This document shows, piece after piece, positions 20,308 to 29,490 of a stretch of 49,118 bases of DNA; position 1 is the stretch's first letter, and each line of letters starts with the position of its first letter. Source of the stretch: Methylophaga sp. Lineage in GTDB: Bacteria; Pseudomonadota; Gammaproteobacteria; Nitrosococcales; Methylophagaceae. Below the pieces are notes generated by a model. The model saw only the letters and a program-made list of their open reading frames with translations, searched no databases and had not been told where the DNA came from. The stretch spans positions 1-49,118 of the forward strand of contig JASBUF010000036.1 in the NCBI GenBank assembly GCA_030148085.1, given 5' to 3'. The position numbers and the translations under genes were made by a program.

Positions 20308-21162
20308 TTAATCAGCAGAAGGCGACGAAAACACAAACACCAGATAATAGGCCATCGCCACAAACACGCCGCCACCAATAATATTGCCGAAAGTCACTGG
20401 CACAATATTGGCCACAAAGCCCGACAGCGATAGTGCTTCCAATTGAGACGCATCCATTCCGCTGGCAGCCACCACTGCTGGATCCATCGAAGCCAGGATG
20501 GCAACCGGAATCATGTACATATTGGCGATACAATGCTCAAACCCCATCGCCACAAATGCCGATATCGGAAACAGAATGGCCAGTACCTTGTCACTCACCG
20601 TGCGCGAGGCATACACCATCCAACTCGCCAGACACACCAGAACATTACAGAACAGGCCCAGCACAAATGACTCGGTCAGGGTGTTGTCCACCTTGGACAA
20701 CCCGGTTTTCATCGCAGTAACCCCAACCTCATGGTGATGGGCATCAAGGTACCCTGACAAATAGACTAGGTACACCATAACCAGCGCCCCGATCGTATTG
20801 CCGATATAGACTATGCTCCAGTTCTTGAGCAGCGCGGGAAGACTCACTTTGCCTTTGGCCCAGGCCATCACCACAAGCGTATTGCCAGTAAACAGTTCGG
20901 CACCAGCAATGACCACCAGAATAAAGCCCAGAGAAAAAGTCAGACCGCCCACAAGCTTAGTCATGCCATAAGCCATATTGCTGTCGGTAATCGTCACCGT
21001 GTAGTACATGGCACCAAAGGCAATGAAAGCCCCTGCCATCATTGACAGAATAATCAGCGACACAAACGGCATGTTGGCCTTGTCCACGCCGACCGTTTTT
21101 ACCTTCACCGCCACTTCTGTCGGAGTGAACGCATCAAGAAACTTACCGAAATCAGACATCAT
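20308..21162 (-). CDS. focA: FocA-like formate channel
   Basis: The start is set at ATG 21162 (MMSDFGKFLDAF), preceded by AGGGG; the longer frame reaching 21234 lacks family similarity. The 284 residues carry the FocA pattern closely: PTEVAVKVKTVGVDKANMPF, AGAELFTGNTLVVMAWAKGK (half-helix), VLGLFCNVLVCLASWM, and FEHCIANMYMIPVAI with the central pore His. It lacks the pore Lys seen in the cynS-linked paralogue, having Leu there. Formate passage is likely, which would fit a methylotroph or fermenter, but no formate enzymes are in the window. It is convergent with cynS and has its own short upstream region of about 70 bp after the clpB terminator. Confidence 0.9.
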   Translation of the reverse strand: MMSDFGKFLDAFTPTEVAVKVKTVGVDKANMPFVSLIILSMMAGAFIAFGAMYYTVTITDSNMAYGMTKLVGGLTFSLGFILVVIAGAELFTGNTLVVMAWAKGKVSLPALLKNWSIVYIGNTIGALVMVYLVYLSGYLDAHHHEVGVTAMKTGLSKVDNTLTESFVLGLFCNVLVCLASWMVYASRTVSDKVLAILFPISAFVAMGFEHCIANMYMIPVAILASMDPAVVAASGMDASQLEALSLSGFVANIVPVTFGNIIGGGVFVAMAYYLVFVFSSPSAD

Positions 21163-21234
21163 GGGGCCCCTGCTATTTAATTCAGCTTCAGTATAGCAAC
21201 ACGAAAATAGCAATAGATAGCCAGTGAAGGGCAC

Positions 21235-21260
21235 AAAAAAAGCCCCGCTATCGCGGGGCT
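21235..21260 (-). terminator. Rho-independent terminator of clpB
   Basis: On the minus strand, GCCCCGC-GATA-GCGGGGC is followed by seven Ts, starting 5 bp after the clpB stop. It also insulates focA, whose start is 73 bp further on. Confidence 0.93.
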
Positions 21261-21264
21261 GTGT

Positions 21265-23850
21265 TTAGTGGAGTAGCAGTTCCTTGAACACCAGTTTGTC
21301 ACCGTCGATATCAACACTCACGGTGTCACCGGCATTGAAGGTACCTGACAGAATATCCTGCGCCAGCGGGTTTTCAATTTCACGCTGAATCACGCGTTTA
21401 AGTGGCCTTGCGCCATAGACCGGATCAAAGCCTTCTGCGGCAATCAAATCCAGCGCCTCATCACTGAGTGTGAGTTTGATATCTCGCTCCGCCAGTCGCG
21501 CCCGCAAATGTTCCAGCTGAATATCGGCAATGGCGCGGATCTGATCCTGCTCCAGCGGATGGAACACCACCACATCATCGACCCGGTTGATAAACTCCGG
21601 ACGGAAGTGCTGACCAACGATTTCCATCACCGCATCTTTCATCTGCTGGTAATGCTCCTCACCAGCCATTTCCTGAATCACGCTGGAGCCGAGATTCGAG
21701 GTCATCACAATCACGGTATTACGGAAATCCACCGTTCTGCCCTGCCCATCGGTGAGGCGACCATCATCGAGCACTTGCAGCAAGATGTTGAATACATCCG
21801 GATGGGCTTTTTCGACTTCATCGAGCAGAATCACCGAGTACGGTTTTCGTCTGACCGCTTCAGTCAGGTAACCGCCTTCTTCGTAACCGACATAGCCCGG
21901 CGGCGCTCCCACTAAGCGGGCCACCGAGTGTTTTTCCATGAACTCGGACATGTCGATGCGCACCATGGCATCTTCGGTATCGAACAGAAAGCTTGCCAGC
22001 GACTTGCACAGTTCAGTTTTACCGACACCAGTCGGGCCTAAGAACAGGAAGGAGCCATTGGGCCGGTTTGGATCGGAAAGCCCTGCCCGACTGCGACGAA
22101 TCGCATTGGCGACTGTACTGACCGCTTCATCCTGACCCACTACGCGTTCATGTAGGGCATCATCCATTTTTAGCAGTTTATCGCGCTCGCCTTCGAGCAT
22201 TTTCGAGACCGGAATACCGGTCCACTTGGACACCACCTCGGCAATCTCTTCCTCACCGACTTTGTTACGCAACAGGGTAAATTCCTGCATTTCGGCCTGA
22301 GTCGCCATATCCAGCTGTTTTTCCAGCTCAGGAATACGTCCATACTGCAGCTTGGCCATTTTTTCGTAATCGGCGTTACGGTTCGCAGCATCGAGTTCAA
22401 GACGGGCTTTTTCTAACTCTTCCTTCACATGCTGACTGCCATGCAGGGCGGCTTTTTCCGACTTCCAGACCTCTTCCAGATCGGTGTATTCCCGTGCCAG
22501 CTTTTTCATCTCGGCTTCGAGGGTTTCGAGGCGTTTTTTCGACGCATCATCACTTTCTTTCTGCAAAGCCACGCGTTCGATTTTCAGTTGAATCAAGCGC
22601 CGTTCCAGTCTGTCCAAAGATTCCGGCTTGGAATCAATTTCCATACGAATACGACTCGCAGCTTCGTCAATCAGATCAATCGCCTTATCCGGCAGTTTAC
22701 GATCGGTGATATAGCGATGCGATAAAGTCGCTGCTGCGACGATTGCCGGATCGGTAATATCTACGCCGTGGTGCACTTCATAGCGTTCACTCAGGCCACG
22801 CAGGATACCGATCGTATCTTCCACACTGGGCTCACCCACCTGCACTTTCTGGAAACGACGTTCCAATGCCGCGTCTTTTTCAACATATTGCCGGTATTCA
22901 TCAAGAGTCGTCGCGCCAATACAGTGCAACTCACCACGAGCCAGGGCCGGTTTGAGCATATTACCGGCATCCATCGCGCCTTCGGCTTTACCTGCACCTA
23001 CCATGGTATGGATTTCATCAATAAACAGGATGATCTGACCTTCCTGCTTCGACAGATCGTTCAACACGGCTTTGAGCCGCTCTTCAAATTCACCGCGAAA
23101 TTTGGCACCCGCAATCAAGGAGCCCATATCCAGTACCAACACGCGTTTATGCTTCATGCCTTCCGGCACTTCCCCATCAACGATTCGTTGTGCCAAGCCT
23201 TCAACGATGGCCGTTTTACCCACACCAGGCTCACCAATTAACACCGGATTATTTTTGGTGCGACGTTGCAGCACCTGAATGGTACGGCGAATTTCATCAT
23301 CCCGGCCAATCACCGGGTCAAGCTTGCCGGCGACCGCACGGGCAGTGAGATCGATGGTAAATTTTTCCAGCGCCTGACGCTGTTCTTCTGCATTAGGATC
23401 GGTCACGCGTTCGCCTCCACGCATCTTATCTATTGCCGCTTCAAGGTTAGCTTTGGTTGCACCATGCTTACGCAGGAGTTCACCCGCCGGGGACTTATCA
23501 TCCATTAATGCCAGCAACAGCAACTCACTCGAAATATATTGGTCCTGGCGTTTTTGTGCCAGCTTGTCTGTGAGATTGAGCAGGCGACTGACGTCCTGAG
23601 AAACGTGAATATCCCCACCAGCACCTTCGACTGTGGCAATCCGAGCCAGCTGTTGCTCCAAGTCAGCGGTATACGTCGGCACATTGACACCGCTCTGTGC
23701 GAGGATAGGCCTAATACTGCCGTTTTGTTGTTGCAACAAGGCCAGCATCAGATGGACAGGCTCAATAAATTGGTGATCCCGGCCCACCGCCATGCTCTGT
23801 GCCGCTTCTAGCGCTTCACGGAATTTGCTCGTTAATTTTTCGATCTGCAT
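21265..23850 (-). CDS. clpB: ATP-dependent disaggregase ClpB
   Basis: ClpB is a hexameric AAA+ ring that, with DnaK, pulls proteins out of aggregates after heat stress. The 861 residues include the N-terminal domain (1-145), the first ATPase (Walker A GEPGVGKT, Walker [10 protein letters not shown]), the coiled-coil middle domain (about 400-525), and the second ATPase ([17 protein letters not shown]) with the GARPLKR sensor-2 motif near the end. The pore loop [13 protein letters not shown] is present. Regulation by sigma-32 is supported by the upstream promoter. An internal GTG at Val149 with its own ribosome site should give the short ClpB form known from E. coli. Confidence 0.98.
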   Translation of the reverse strand: MQIEKLTSKFREALEAAQSMAVGRDHQFIEPVHLMLALLQQQNGSIRPILAQSGVNVPTYTADLEQQLARIATVEGAGGDIHVSQDVSRLLNLTDKLAQKRQDQYISSELLLLALMDDKSPAGELLRKHGATKANLEAAIDKMRGGERVTDPNAEEQRQALEKFTIDLTARAVAGKLDPVIGRDDEIRRTIQVLQRRTKNNPVLIGEPGVGKTAIVEGLAQRIVDGEVPEGMKHKRVLVLDMGSLIAGAKFRGEFEERLKAVLNDLSKQEGQIILFIDEIHTMVGAGKAEGAMDAGNMLKPALARGELHCIGATTLDEYRQYVEKDAALERRFQKVQVGEPSVEDTIGILRGLSERYEVHHGVDITDPAIVAAATLSHRYITDRKLPDKAIDLIDEAASRIRMEIDSKPESLDRLERRLIQLKIERVALQKESDDASKKRLETLEAEMKKLAREYTDLEEVWKSEKAALHGSQHVKEELEKARLELDAANRNADYEKMAKLQYGRIPELEKQLDMATQAEMQEFTLLRNKVGEEEIAEVVSKWTGIPVSKMLEGERDKLLKMDDALHERVVGQDEAVSTVANAIRRSRAGLSDPNRPNGSFLFLGPTGVGKTELCKSLASFLFDTEDAMVRIDMSEFMEKHSVARLVGAPPGYVGYEEGGYLTEAVRRKPYSVILLDEVEKAHPDVFNILLQVLDDGRLTDGQGRTVDFRNTVIVMTSNLGSSVIQEMAGEEHYQQMKDAVMEIVGQHFRPEFINRVDDVVVFHPLEQDQIRAIADIQLEHLRARLAERDIKLTLSDEALDLIAAEGFDPVYGARPLKRVIQREIENPLAQDILSGTFNAGDTVSVDIDGDKLVFKELLLH
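23404..23418 (-). promoter_or_regulatory. Internal ribosome-binding site and GTG start for the short ClpB isoform
   Basis: GGAGGC on the minus strand is followed after 6 nt by GTG, which is codon 149 of clpB. E. coli makes its 79-kDa ClpB from Val149 in the same way. Internal start sites are rarely this well formed by chance. Confidence 0.7.
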
Positions 23851-23884
23851 GAATAAAGCCCCTTAAAAAAGTGCGTTATTTGTC

Positions 23885-23913
23885 AGATGGGGGGGCCAGA
23901 GAGGAAATTCAAG
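23885..23913 (-). promoter_or_regulatory. Sigma-32 (heat-shock) promoter of clpB
   Basis: On the minus strand CTTGAAT, a 14-bp spacer and CCCCATCT match the consensus CTTGAAA-N13-15-CCCCATNT with one mismatch in the -35. It lies 35 bp upstream of the clpB start. Confidence 0.8.
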
Positions 23914-23918
23914 GCAAT

Positions 23919-24593
23919 TTACGATAACGAGATTGAAGACGGCGTTTCGATGGCTAAAGTGATCTGCTCTAGGGTGGTTTTGGGATCTATGCCAGTCACG
24001 GTGATCGGGGGATGCAACAATAGCGTGACCTTATCTGGCGTGAACGGCGCAGCCAGAATCTTGCCTTGCGCCTTCACACCATCAATGCGAACCGGGTAAA
24101 TTTGAGCCTCTGTCCACGCAGCCAGCCTGACCACTCCCCCTTTGATGGGTCTGGGTGGGTCAGAGTCTAAGTGAATCTTACCGTGAGGAAACAAGGCAAT
24201 CACCTCCCCTTGTTCAAGCGCACGTCGTGCTGCTCGCAATGCCTGCTCTGGTCGCCCTTTACGATCAACCGGAATACAGCCTGCGAACCTGAAGATCCAG
24301 TGCAGTAATGGTCGATGATATTCCTCACTGGCTATCAGAAAACGTAATGGCCTTCGCGACGCAGCAATCAACAGGAGGGGATCCAGTCCAGAAACATGAT
24401 TCGCCACCACAATGGCAGGACCCGTTTCCGGTAAATCGATGGCGGCTGAGTTCAAGCGGTGCAAATAGCGGCATAAAAGATTTGTCCAGCCATCCAGCCA
24501 GTTCACATGAGGACCACCCCAGTCGGTTCTGGCAGACATCAGCCCCACCGCGACTAGCGTGGCGAGCACGAAGAGCAGAATCAGCCAGCCCAT
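23919..24593 (-). CDS. PlsC-like 1-acylglycerol-3-phosphate acyltransferase with an altered third motif
   Basis: The start is set at ATG 24593 (MGWLILLFVLATLVAVGL), one base after the stop of the upstream YciO-like gene; an upstream in-frame start would lie inside that gene. The 224 residues begin with a membrane anchor and carry the acyltransferase motif NHVSGLD (H-x4-D), VDRKGR and IYPVRIDG. The usual FPEGTRS substrate motif reads FPHGKIH, so the Glu is missing. The substrate may therefore differ from lysophosphatidic acid. It is in an operon with the YciO-like gene. Confidence 0.82.
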   Translation of the reverse strand: MGWLILLFVLATLVAVGLMSARTDWGGPHVNWLDGWTNLLCRYLHRLNSAAIDLPETGPAIVVANHVSGLDPLLLIAASRRPLRFLIASEEYHRPLLHWIFRFAGCIPVDRKGRPEQALRAARRALEQGEVIALFPHGKIHLDSDPPRPIKGGVVRLAAWTEAQIYPVRIDGVKAQGKILAAPFTPDKVTLLLHPPITVTGIDPKTTLEQITLAIETPSSISLS

Positions 24594-24594
24594 C

Positions 24595-25218
24595 TTAGCT
24601 TTCGAACGGGGCAGGGTCTCCCATGCCGACGCGGGTGACTTCGGGCATATCGTCAAAAAACTCGACGACGGTGGTCGGTTCGGCACCGCAGGCGCCACCA
24701 TCAATAATCAGATCAACGTGTTTGCCAATGGCATCAACAATATCCTCTGCATCGGTCATCGGCATATCCTCTCCGGGCAGGATCAGCGTGGAACTCATCA
24801 AAGGTTCATTGAGTTCTTCCAGCAGCGCCAGCGCGATAGGGTGGGAAGGAATACGCAAACCGATACTTTTTTTCTTGGCATGTTGCAAACGCCGAGGCAC
24901 TTCTTTGGTGGCAGGCAGGATAAAGGTGTACGGCCCCGGTGTATGCGCTTTCAGCATCCGGAACACGGCATTATTAAACTTGGCGTAGGTCGACAGTTCG
25001 GCCAAATCGCGACATACCAGAGTGAAATTATGATCGGCATCCAGATCACGTAAGCGGCGCATGCGTTCCATCGCGTTTTTATCACCGATATAACATCCCA
25101 GCGCATAACCCGAATCAGTCGGGTACACCACAAGACCGCCATTACGGATGATAGTGCAGGCCTGTTTTATCAGCCGCAGTTGTGGGTTGTCGGGATGGAT
25201 CTGGAAAAACTGACTCAT
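24595..25218 (-). CDS. YciO-type member of the Sua5/YrdC family
   Basis: The 207-residue protein has the YrdC fold's nucleotide and threonine-binding pattern: GGLVVYPTDSGYALGC, RRLRDLDADHNFTLVC, GPYTFILPAT, and IGLRIPSHPIALALL. TsaC/Sua5 enzymes make threonylcarbamoyl-AMP for tRNA t6A. YciO relatives keep the fold, but their activity in vivo is less certain. Length and the DxxDADHNFTL string favour YciO over TsaC. It overlaps nothing but is followed 1 bp later by the acyltransferase gene. Confidence 0.9.
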   Translation of the reverse strand: MSQFFQIHPDNPQLRLIKQACTIIRNGGLVVYPTDSGYALGCYIGDKNAMERMRRLRDLDADHNFTLVCRDLAELSTYAKFNNAVFRMLKAHTPGPYTFILPATKEVPRRLQHAKKKSIGLRIPSHPIALALLEELNEPLMSSTLILPGEDMPMTDAEDIVDAIGKHVDLIIDGGACGAEPTTVVEFFDDMPEVTRVGMGDPAPFES

Positions 25219-25254
25219 AAAACTCTCTTCTTTGTTGTTATTGTTGGACGCGGC

Positions 25255-26085
25255 TCATTGCCACTGCGTCCAAATCGGTGTGACGCTGGGGGGTAATGCG
25301 GTCATTTGGCCGACATCATTCCAGCCCTTATCCGGGCTATGAAAATCTGATCCACACGATGCCAGCAGATTAAATTCTTCAGCGAGCCTGGCCATGGTTC
25401 TGACTTCTTCCGGGTGCTGATTACCTGATGACACCTCCAGACCGACACCACCCAGTGAACTGAACTCGGCGAGTAACTTACGCCGCTTGGTATTGGTCAT
25501 TTTATAGCGTGCCGGATGGGCAATCACCGCCTGTCCGCCAGCCGCCTGAATCCAACTGACTGCCTCCGCCAGACTGGCCCAGTCACCACTGACATAGCCC
25601 GGCTTGTTTTTGACCAGAAAGCGTTTAAACACGTCCTTCATATCTTTGGCATAGCCCTTTTCCACCAGGAAACGAGCAAAATGCACCCGCCCCAACATGG
25701 TTTCCGAGGCGTATTGGCCCGCCCCTTCCAGTGCCCCTGCAATGCCTGCTTTATCGAGCTTATCGGCAATCTTGCGAGCCCGCTGACGGCGATAGTCGCG
25801 CAAGCCGGCCAAGCCCTGCTGTAACTGCGCATTGTTTACATCCAGCTGCAAGCCGACTATGTGTACCGTACTGGAGTGCCAGCTGACCGAGATTTCGACA
25901 CCGGGAATCAAGGTCATTTCATTATCCTGAGCCGCCTGAATGGCTTCTTCCATCCCCTCAGTGCCATCATGATCGGTCAAGGCCAGATGCGTCACCCCGT
26001 TTTCGTGGGCGCGAAGGACCAACTCCTTCGGGGATAACGAACCGTCTGAAGCGGTCGAATGTGTATGTAAGTCATACTGGGTCAT
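25255..26085 (-). CDS. PHP-domain phosphoesterase (YciV/RNase AM-like)
   Basis: The start is the ATG at 26085 (MTQYDLHTHSTASDGSL); the upstream TTG nine codons earlier is less likely. The 276 residues show the PHP metal ligands: DLHTHSTASDG, LALTDHDG, IPGVEIS with Glu, VIAHPARY and CGSDFHSPD. Family members remove the 3' phosphate from nucleoside 3',5'-bisphosphates and trim RNA 5' ends. It is divergent from yciB (start 26139) and 36 bp before the YciO-like gene, the same trio of neighbours as in many gammaproteobacteria. Confidence 0.92.
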   Translation of the reverse strand: MTQYDLHTHSTASDGSLSPKELVLRAHENGVTHLALTDHDGTEGMEEAIQAAQDNEMTLIPGVEISVSWHSSTVHIVGLQLDVNNAQLQQGLAGLRDYRRQRARKIADKLDKAGIAGALEGAGQYASETMLGRVHFARFLVEKGYAKDMKDVFKRFLVKNKPGYVSGDWASLAEAVSWIQAAGGQAVIAHPARYKMTNTKRRKLLAEFSSLGGVGLEVSSGNQHPEEVRTMARLAEEFNLLASCGSDFHSPDKGWNDVGQMTALPPSVTPIWTQWQ

Positions 26086-26138
26086 AGCCCGTATTTTACG
26101 ATAGAATGTCAATGCTCTGTAATTAACTGACTTTAATA

Positions 26139-26726
26139 ATGAAACTGTTTTTTGATTTTTTACCGATCGTACTGTTCTTTGTCGCCTATAAATTTGGTGG
26201 CGGTGATTACCAATTTAATGGTCAGATTTACCAGGTGGAAGGCATTTACGCCGCTACCGCAGTGATGATCGTGGCCACCCTGGTTCAGGTCAGCTACACC
26301 TGGATTCGCCACCGCACCGTCGAACGGGCTCATATCATCACCCTGATACTGGTTGTTTTGCTCGGCGGTTTAACCTTATGGCTGCAAAACCCGGACTTCA
26401 TCAAGTGGAAACCCACTGCGGTGAACTGGCTGTTTGCGCTGGTGTTTGTCGGAGCCTATCTGTTTACCGACAAGTCGCTGCTGGAACGCATGATGGGCGA
26501 ACATATTCAACTGCCCGGCAAAATATGGGCGCGTCTGAATGTCGCCTGGGTGTTGTTTTTCCTGTTCTCCGGTATCGCCAACCTCTATGTCGCCTTCAAC
26601 TTTGACGAAGCGACCTGGGTTAACTTCAAATTGTTCGGCATGCTGGGTCTGACGATTGCCTTCGTCATTGCTCAATCGATTTACCTCGCCCGCCATGCGG
26701 TCGAAGTCAACAAAGAGAATCCGTAA
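26139..26726 (+). CDS. yciB: YciB/IspZ inner-membrane septation protein
   Basis: This 195-residue polytopic protein matches YciB along its length: [53 protein letters not shown] and [21 protein letters not shown]. Five to six membrane helices are visible. YciB takes part in cell-envelope synthesis and division-site function. Its stop overlaps the yciI start (TAATG). Confidence 0.95.
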   Translation: MKLFFDFLPIVLFFVAYKFGGGDYQFNGQIYQVEGIYAATAVMIVATLVQVSYTWIRHRTVERAHIITLILVVLLGGLTLWLQNPDFIKWKPTAVNWLFALVFVGAYLFTDKSLLERMMGEHIQLPGKIWARLNVAWVLFFLFSGIANLYVAFNFDEATWVNFKLFGMLGLTIAFVIAQSIYLARHAVEVNKENP

Positions 26727-27031
26727 TGCCGATGCTCTACGCCATTATCAGTGAAGACAAAACCGACAGCCTGCCACGACGGCTGGCGGCGCGTCCGGCG
26801 CACCTGGCTCGCCTGCAGGACTTGCAGGAACAGGGCCGCCTGATCCTCGCAGGCCCGCATCCTGCTGTCGATAGTGAAGATCCGGGGCAAGCCGGATTTA
26901 GTGGCAGCCTGGTTGTCGCAGAATTTGCTGATTTGGCTGAGGCACAACACTGGGCGGATGCTGACCCGTATATTGAGGCTGACGTTTATGCCAAAGTCAC
27001 GGTCAAACCCTTCAAGAAGGTATTGCCATGA
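26726..27031 (+). CDS. yciI: YciI-family protein
   Basis: The 101 residues form a complete YciI ferredoxin-like fold: [36 protein letters not shown] with the conserved His and Asp, and the final [18 protein letters not shown]. The His-Asp pair suggests an enzyme, but the substrate is unknown. It follows yciB by overlap and overlaps the BolA-like gene by 4 bp, so the three are one operon. Confidence 0.94.
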   Translation: MPMLYAIISEDKTDSLPRRLAARPAHLARLQDLQEQGRLILAGPHPAVDSEDPGQAGFSGSLVVAEFADLAEAQHWADADPYIEADVYAKVTVKPFKKVLP

Positions 27032-27297
27032 ACACCGTCGATGCCATTAAACAGGCCCTGGCGGGGCTTGAACCTGATGTTATCGATATTGAAGATGACA
27101 GTGCCAGCCATGCCGGTCATGCTGGTAATCGCGGTGGTGGTCACTACAATCTGTTTATCGTCAGTCAGGCGTTTGAAGGTCTGAGCCTGTTGCAACGCCA
27201 TAAACTGGTCTTTGCCCAGGTGGATGATCTGATGCAAAGCCAGATCCACGCCTTAAGTATCCGCGCCAAAACCCCTGCCGAGTTCAACACTCACTGA
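27028..27297 (+). CDS. BolA-family protein
   Basis: This small 89-residue protein has the BolA signature [24 protein letters not shown] and ends with [14 protein letters not shown]. BolA proteins pair with monothiol glutaredoxins to handle iron-sulfur clusters and can affect motility and biofilm genes. The loop with extra His residues ([13 protein letters not shown]) could take part in cluster binding. It overlaps yciI and lies 2 bp before the PilZ gene. Confidence 0.9.
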   Translation: MNTVDAIKQALAGLEPDVIDIEDDSASHAGHAGNRGGGHYNLFIVSQAFEGLSLLQRHKLVFAQVDDLMQSQIHALSIRAKTPAEFNTH

Positions 27298-27299
27298 CA

Positions 27300-29480
27300 A
27301 TGGCTGAACTGCCCAGTCGCAAACAGCAAAATCAGGCTTTTTTACAAGAGCTGGAAAAGCAGCGACTCAACAAACCATGTCTGCGCATCATTGATCTGCG
27401 CGGCAAAGTCGCCGGTGAATGTCAGGCTTATGAGTTTGGCGGGCGGGTGCACTACCTGGATGATCGCGCCTACCTGCTGGTCAAGCAGCTAATGAGCCGT
27501 TTTGCTGGCCGTTATACCGTCGGTGTTTACGAAACCCTGCTCAAAGCCCTTAAACAACTCAATGACCCAGCCCCCGCTCCCATCGCGCGCCATGCTGGCC
27601 TGCCCTTTCGACAAATGGATCAGTCGCTACAACGTAGCGAGACCCGCACCGTCGTTAGCACAGCAGTACAAATCCGACTGCAAGACATGCTTTACCACGG
27701 CCACACCGTCGATCTGTCGCCCCATGCCATCCGCGTATCGTGTAAACGGACGTTCTCACTGGAGCCGGGCGACGAGGTCAGCGTGGAGTTCACCGAACTC
27801 GCTGAACAAAGCGGCCTCAACGAGCTTCGACACGTCATTTTTCACATTCTCAAAATCAACCATGAGAATAGCCATACTAGCTTGGTCTTACAGCGTGAGT
27901 CGGCTCCTAACGATGAGGTAACGTTATGGCTAAGCCAATGGCTTGGGCAATATGCCTCTGCCCGTCAGCAGGATGTCGACAATGAATTGTTCAATCTGCA
28001 AGCCGAGTTCTATCAACGTATTTGGCTTAGTCGGCTAGCCTCGCCGTTGCTATGGCTGGACGCTGCTGCAGACGCTACCCATATTCTCAAACTCCACCTG
28101 ACCGCCGCCGCGCATCGGGTGTTGGTAGCGAGTCAGCTCAACGAATCCGACTGGCTGGCCAAGCTCCCATTAGCAGCAAGCATAAATCAGCAAAGCGACA
28201 TGCTCTGCGCCTGCGATCGTCAGCACAGTTTTAGTGTCAGCATCGCGCAGCAGGATGCGATTCAGTCGTTAATCAACTGGCATATTGCCACCGCAAACAG
28301 TCAGTTGCTGTTACTGCAACCGACCTCAGTTGCATTTGATGCACACACACTCAAGCGCTGCATCGACACCATTGAAACCGAAACCGGTATAGCAGATGCA
28401 GCCAGCCAGCTTGGACAGCTGAACGGCCTGGTCACGATCAGCGATCTGTCTCCGGCGTTTTCTCACATGCTACCGACCCAGACGGTAACCGCAGCACAGC
28501 TGTCGGCATTGCAAACACCGTCGCTTGTTCAGCACCAGCTACCTGAGCCGACAACGCTACGCCCCTGTATTCAGCGTGATAAGGCGCGCTTTTTTATCCG
28601 CACGCCGATCACGGTATCCGCGGGCGAGTTGCAGTGGCAATTGGAAACACAGGATGTGTCTGCCGATGGGCTGGCTATTCAGTTACCGGCTGATGCCCCG
28701 GTTATGTTGAATCAACGACTGCATATTGACTTCAGCCGCTGGCAAACCTTGACCAGCAAGGTCAAACTTGACGCCATTCCCTATCAAATCATGAACATCC
28801 GCCAATGGCAGGGGCAACAGCAGCTGGGACTTGCTCGAATCAAAAATAATTGCCCGGAAAGCCTGAACCGCTTTTTTGACTGGGTCATTGCACAGAACCA
28901 GCAGACGCTGCGGCATAACAATCAGGATGTGATTACCGCTGCAGAAGGTCAGCTCTTCAGTGCAGCGTTATTACCGACCCTACGCAGTGTGCCGGTGTTT
29001 CTGGGACTCGATAATGCAGGCGGGCGGCAGATCCAGCTTATCGGTAAAACCGCAGCCAATCAGGCTGACAGGGAACATGACTTCTGGCTGGCTCTGGAAC
29101 AGCAAAGCCTGCGCTGGGCTGGACTGCTGAAACAAGCCACCCAGCAAGACGGCGACAGCCAAACGACTACGTTATATGCGTATAAAACCGGACAAAGCTG
29201 GACACTCGCGATTGAACAGGACTTCAGTCAGGCACGGGAAAAAGCGCTGTTTATACGTCGCGGCCTGGACGCCAGTAAATTCATTGCCATGCACGTCACG
29301 ATCACAGCCCTCAAAGGCCAGGAGGCAGAGCAGGAATTTGACTTACAGCTTCGTTTGCAGCAATTTCGAACACAACGTGCCCACAGGGTTCAAGCACTTC
29401 GACAGCAACTCAATCAACTGGTCGGCATGCTGGAGCTGACTGATATCAGCGCGCTTATCCGGCAAATTTATTCACGCTAA
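27300..29480 (+). CDS. Large PilZ-domain protein, likely cyclic-di-GMP binding
   Basis: This 726-residue cytoplasmic protein has no membrane helix. Around residues 425-490 it carries an intact PilZ motif: RFFIR (R-x3-R) followed by DVSADG (D/N-x-S-x2-G). An earlier region, about 110-200 (TVDLSPHAIRVSC), looks like a second, degenerate PilZ fold without the final Gly. The rest is unrecognised and rich in Leu and Gln, and the C-terminus looks helical. It is the last gene of the yciB-yciI-bolA unit and its stop is 10 bp from pmbA (convergent). It may sense cyclic-di-GMP from the GGDEF-EAL protein, but that is inference. Confidence 0.8.
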   Translation: MAELPSRKQQNQAFLQELEKQRLNKPCLRIIDLRGKVAGECQAYEFGGRVHYLDDRAYLLVKQLMSRFAGRYTVGVYETLLKALKQLNDPAPAPIARHAGLPFRQMDQSLQRSETRTVVSTAVQIRLQDMLYHGHTVDLSPHAIRVSCKRTFSLEPGDEVSVEFTELAEQSGLNELRHVIFHILKINHENSHTSLVLQRESAPNDEVTLWLSQWLGQYASARQQDVDNELFNLQAEFYQRIWLSRLASPLLWLDAAADATHILKLHLTAAAHRVLVASQLNESDWLAKLPLAASINQQSDMLCACDRQHSFSVSIAQQDAIQSLINWHIATANSQLLLLQPTSVAFDAHTLKRCIDTIETETGIADAASQLGQLNGLVTISDLSPAFSHMLPTQTVTAAQLSALQTPSLVQHQLPEPTTLRPCIQRDKARFFIRTPITVSAGELQWQLETQDVSADGLAIQLPADAPVMLNQRLHIDFSRWQTLTSKVKLDAIPYQIMNIRQWQGQQQLGLARIKNNCPESLNRFFDWVIAQNQQTLRHNNQDVITAAEGQLFSAALLPTLRSVPVFLGLDNAGGRQIQLIGKTAANQADREHDFWLALEQQSLRWAGLLKQATQQDGDSQTTTLYAYKTGQSWTLAIEQDFSQAREKALFIRRGLDASKFIAMHVTITALKGQEAEQEFDLQLRLQQFRTQRAHRVQALRQQLNQLVGMLELTDISALIRQIYSR

Positions 29481-29490
29481 CGCTGCTAGC

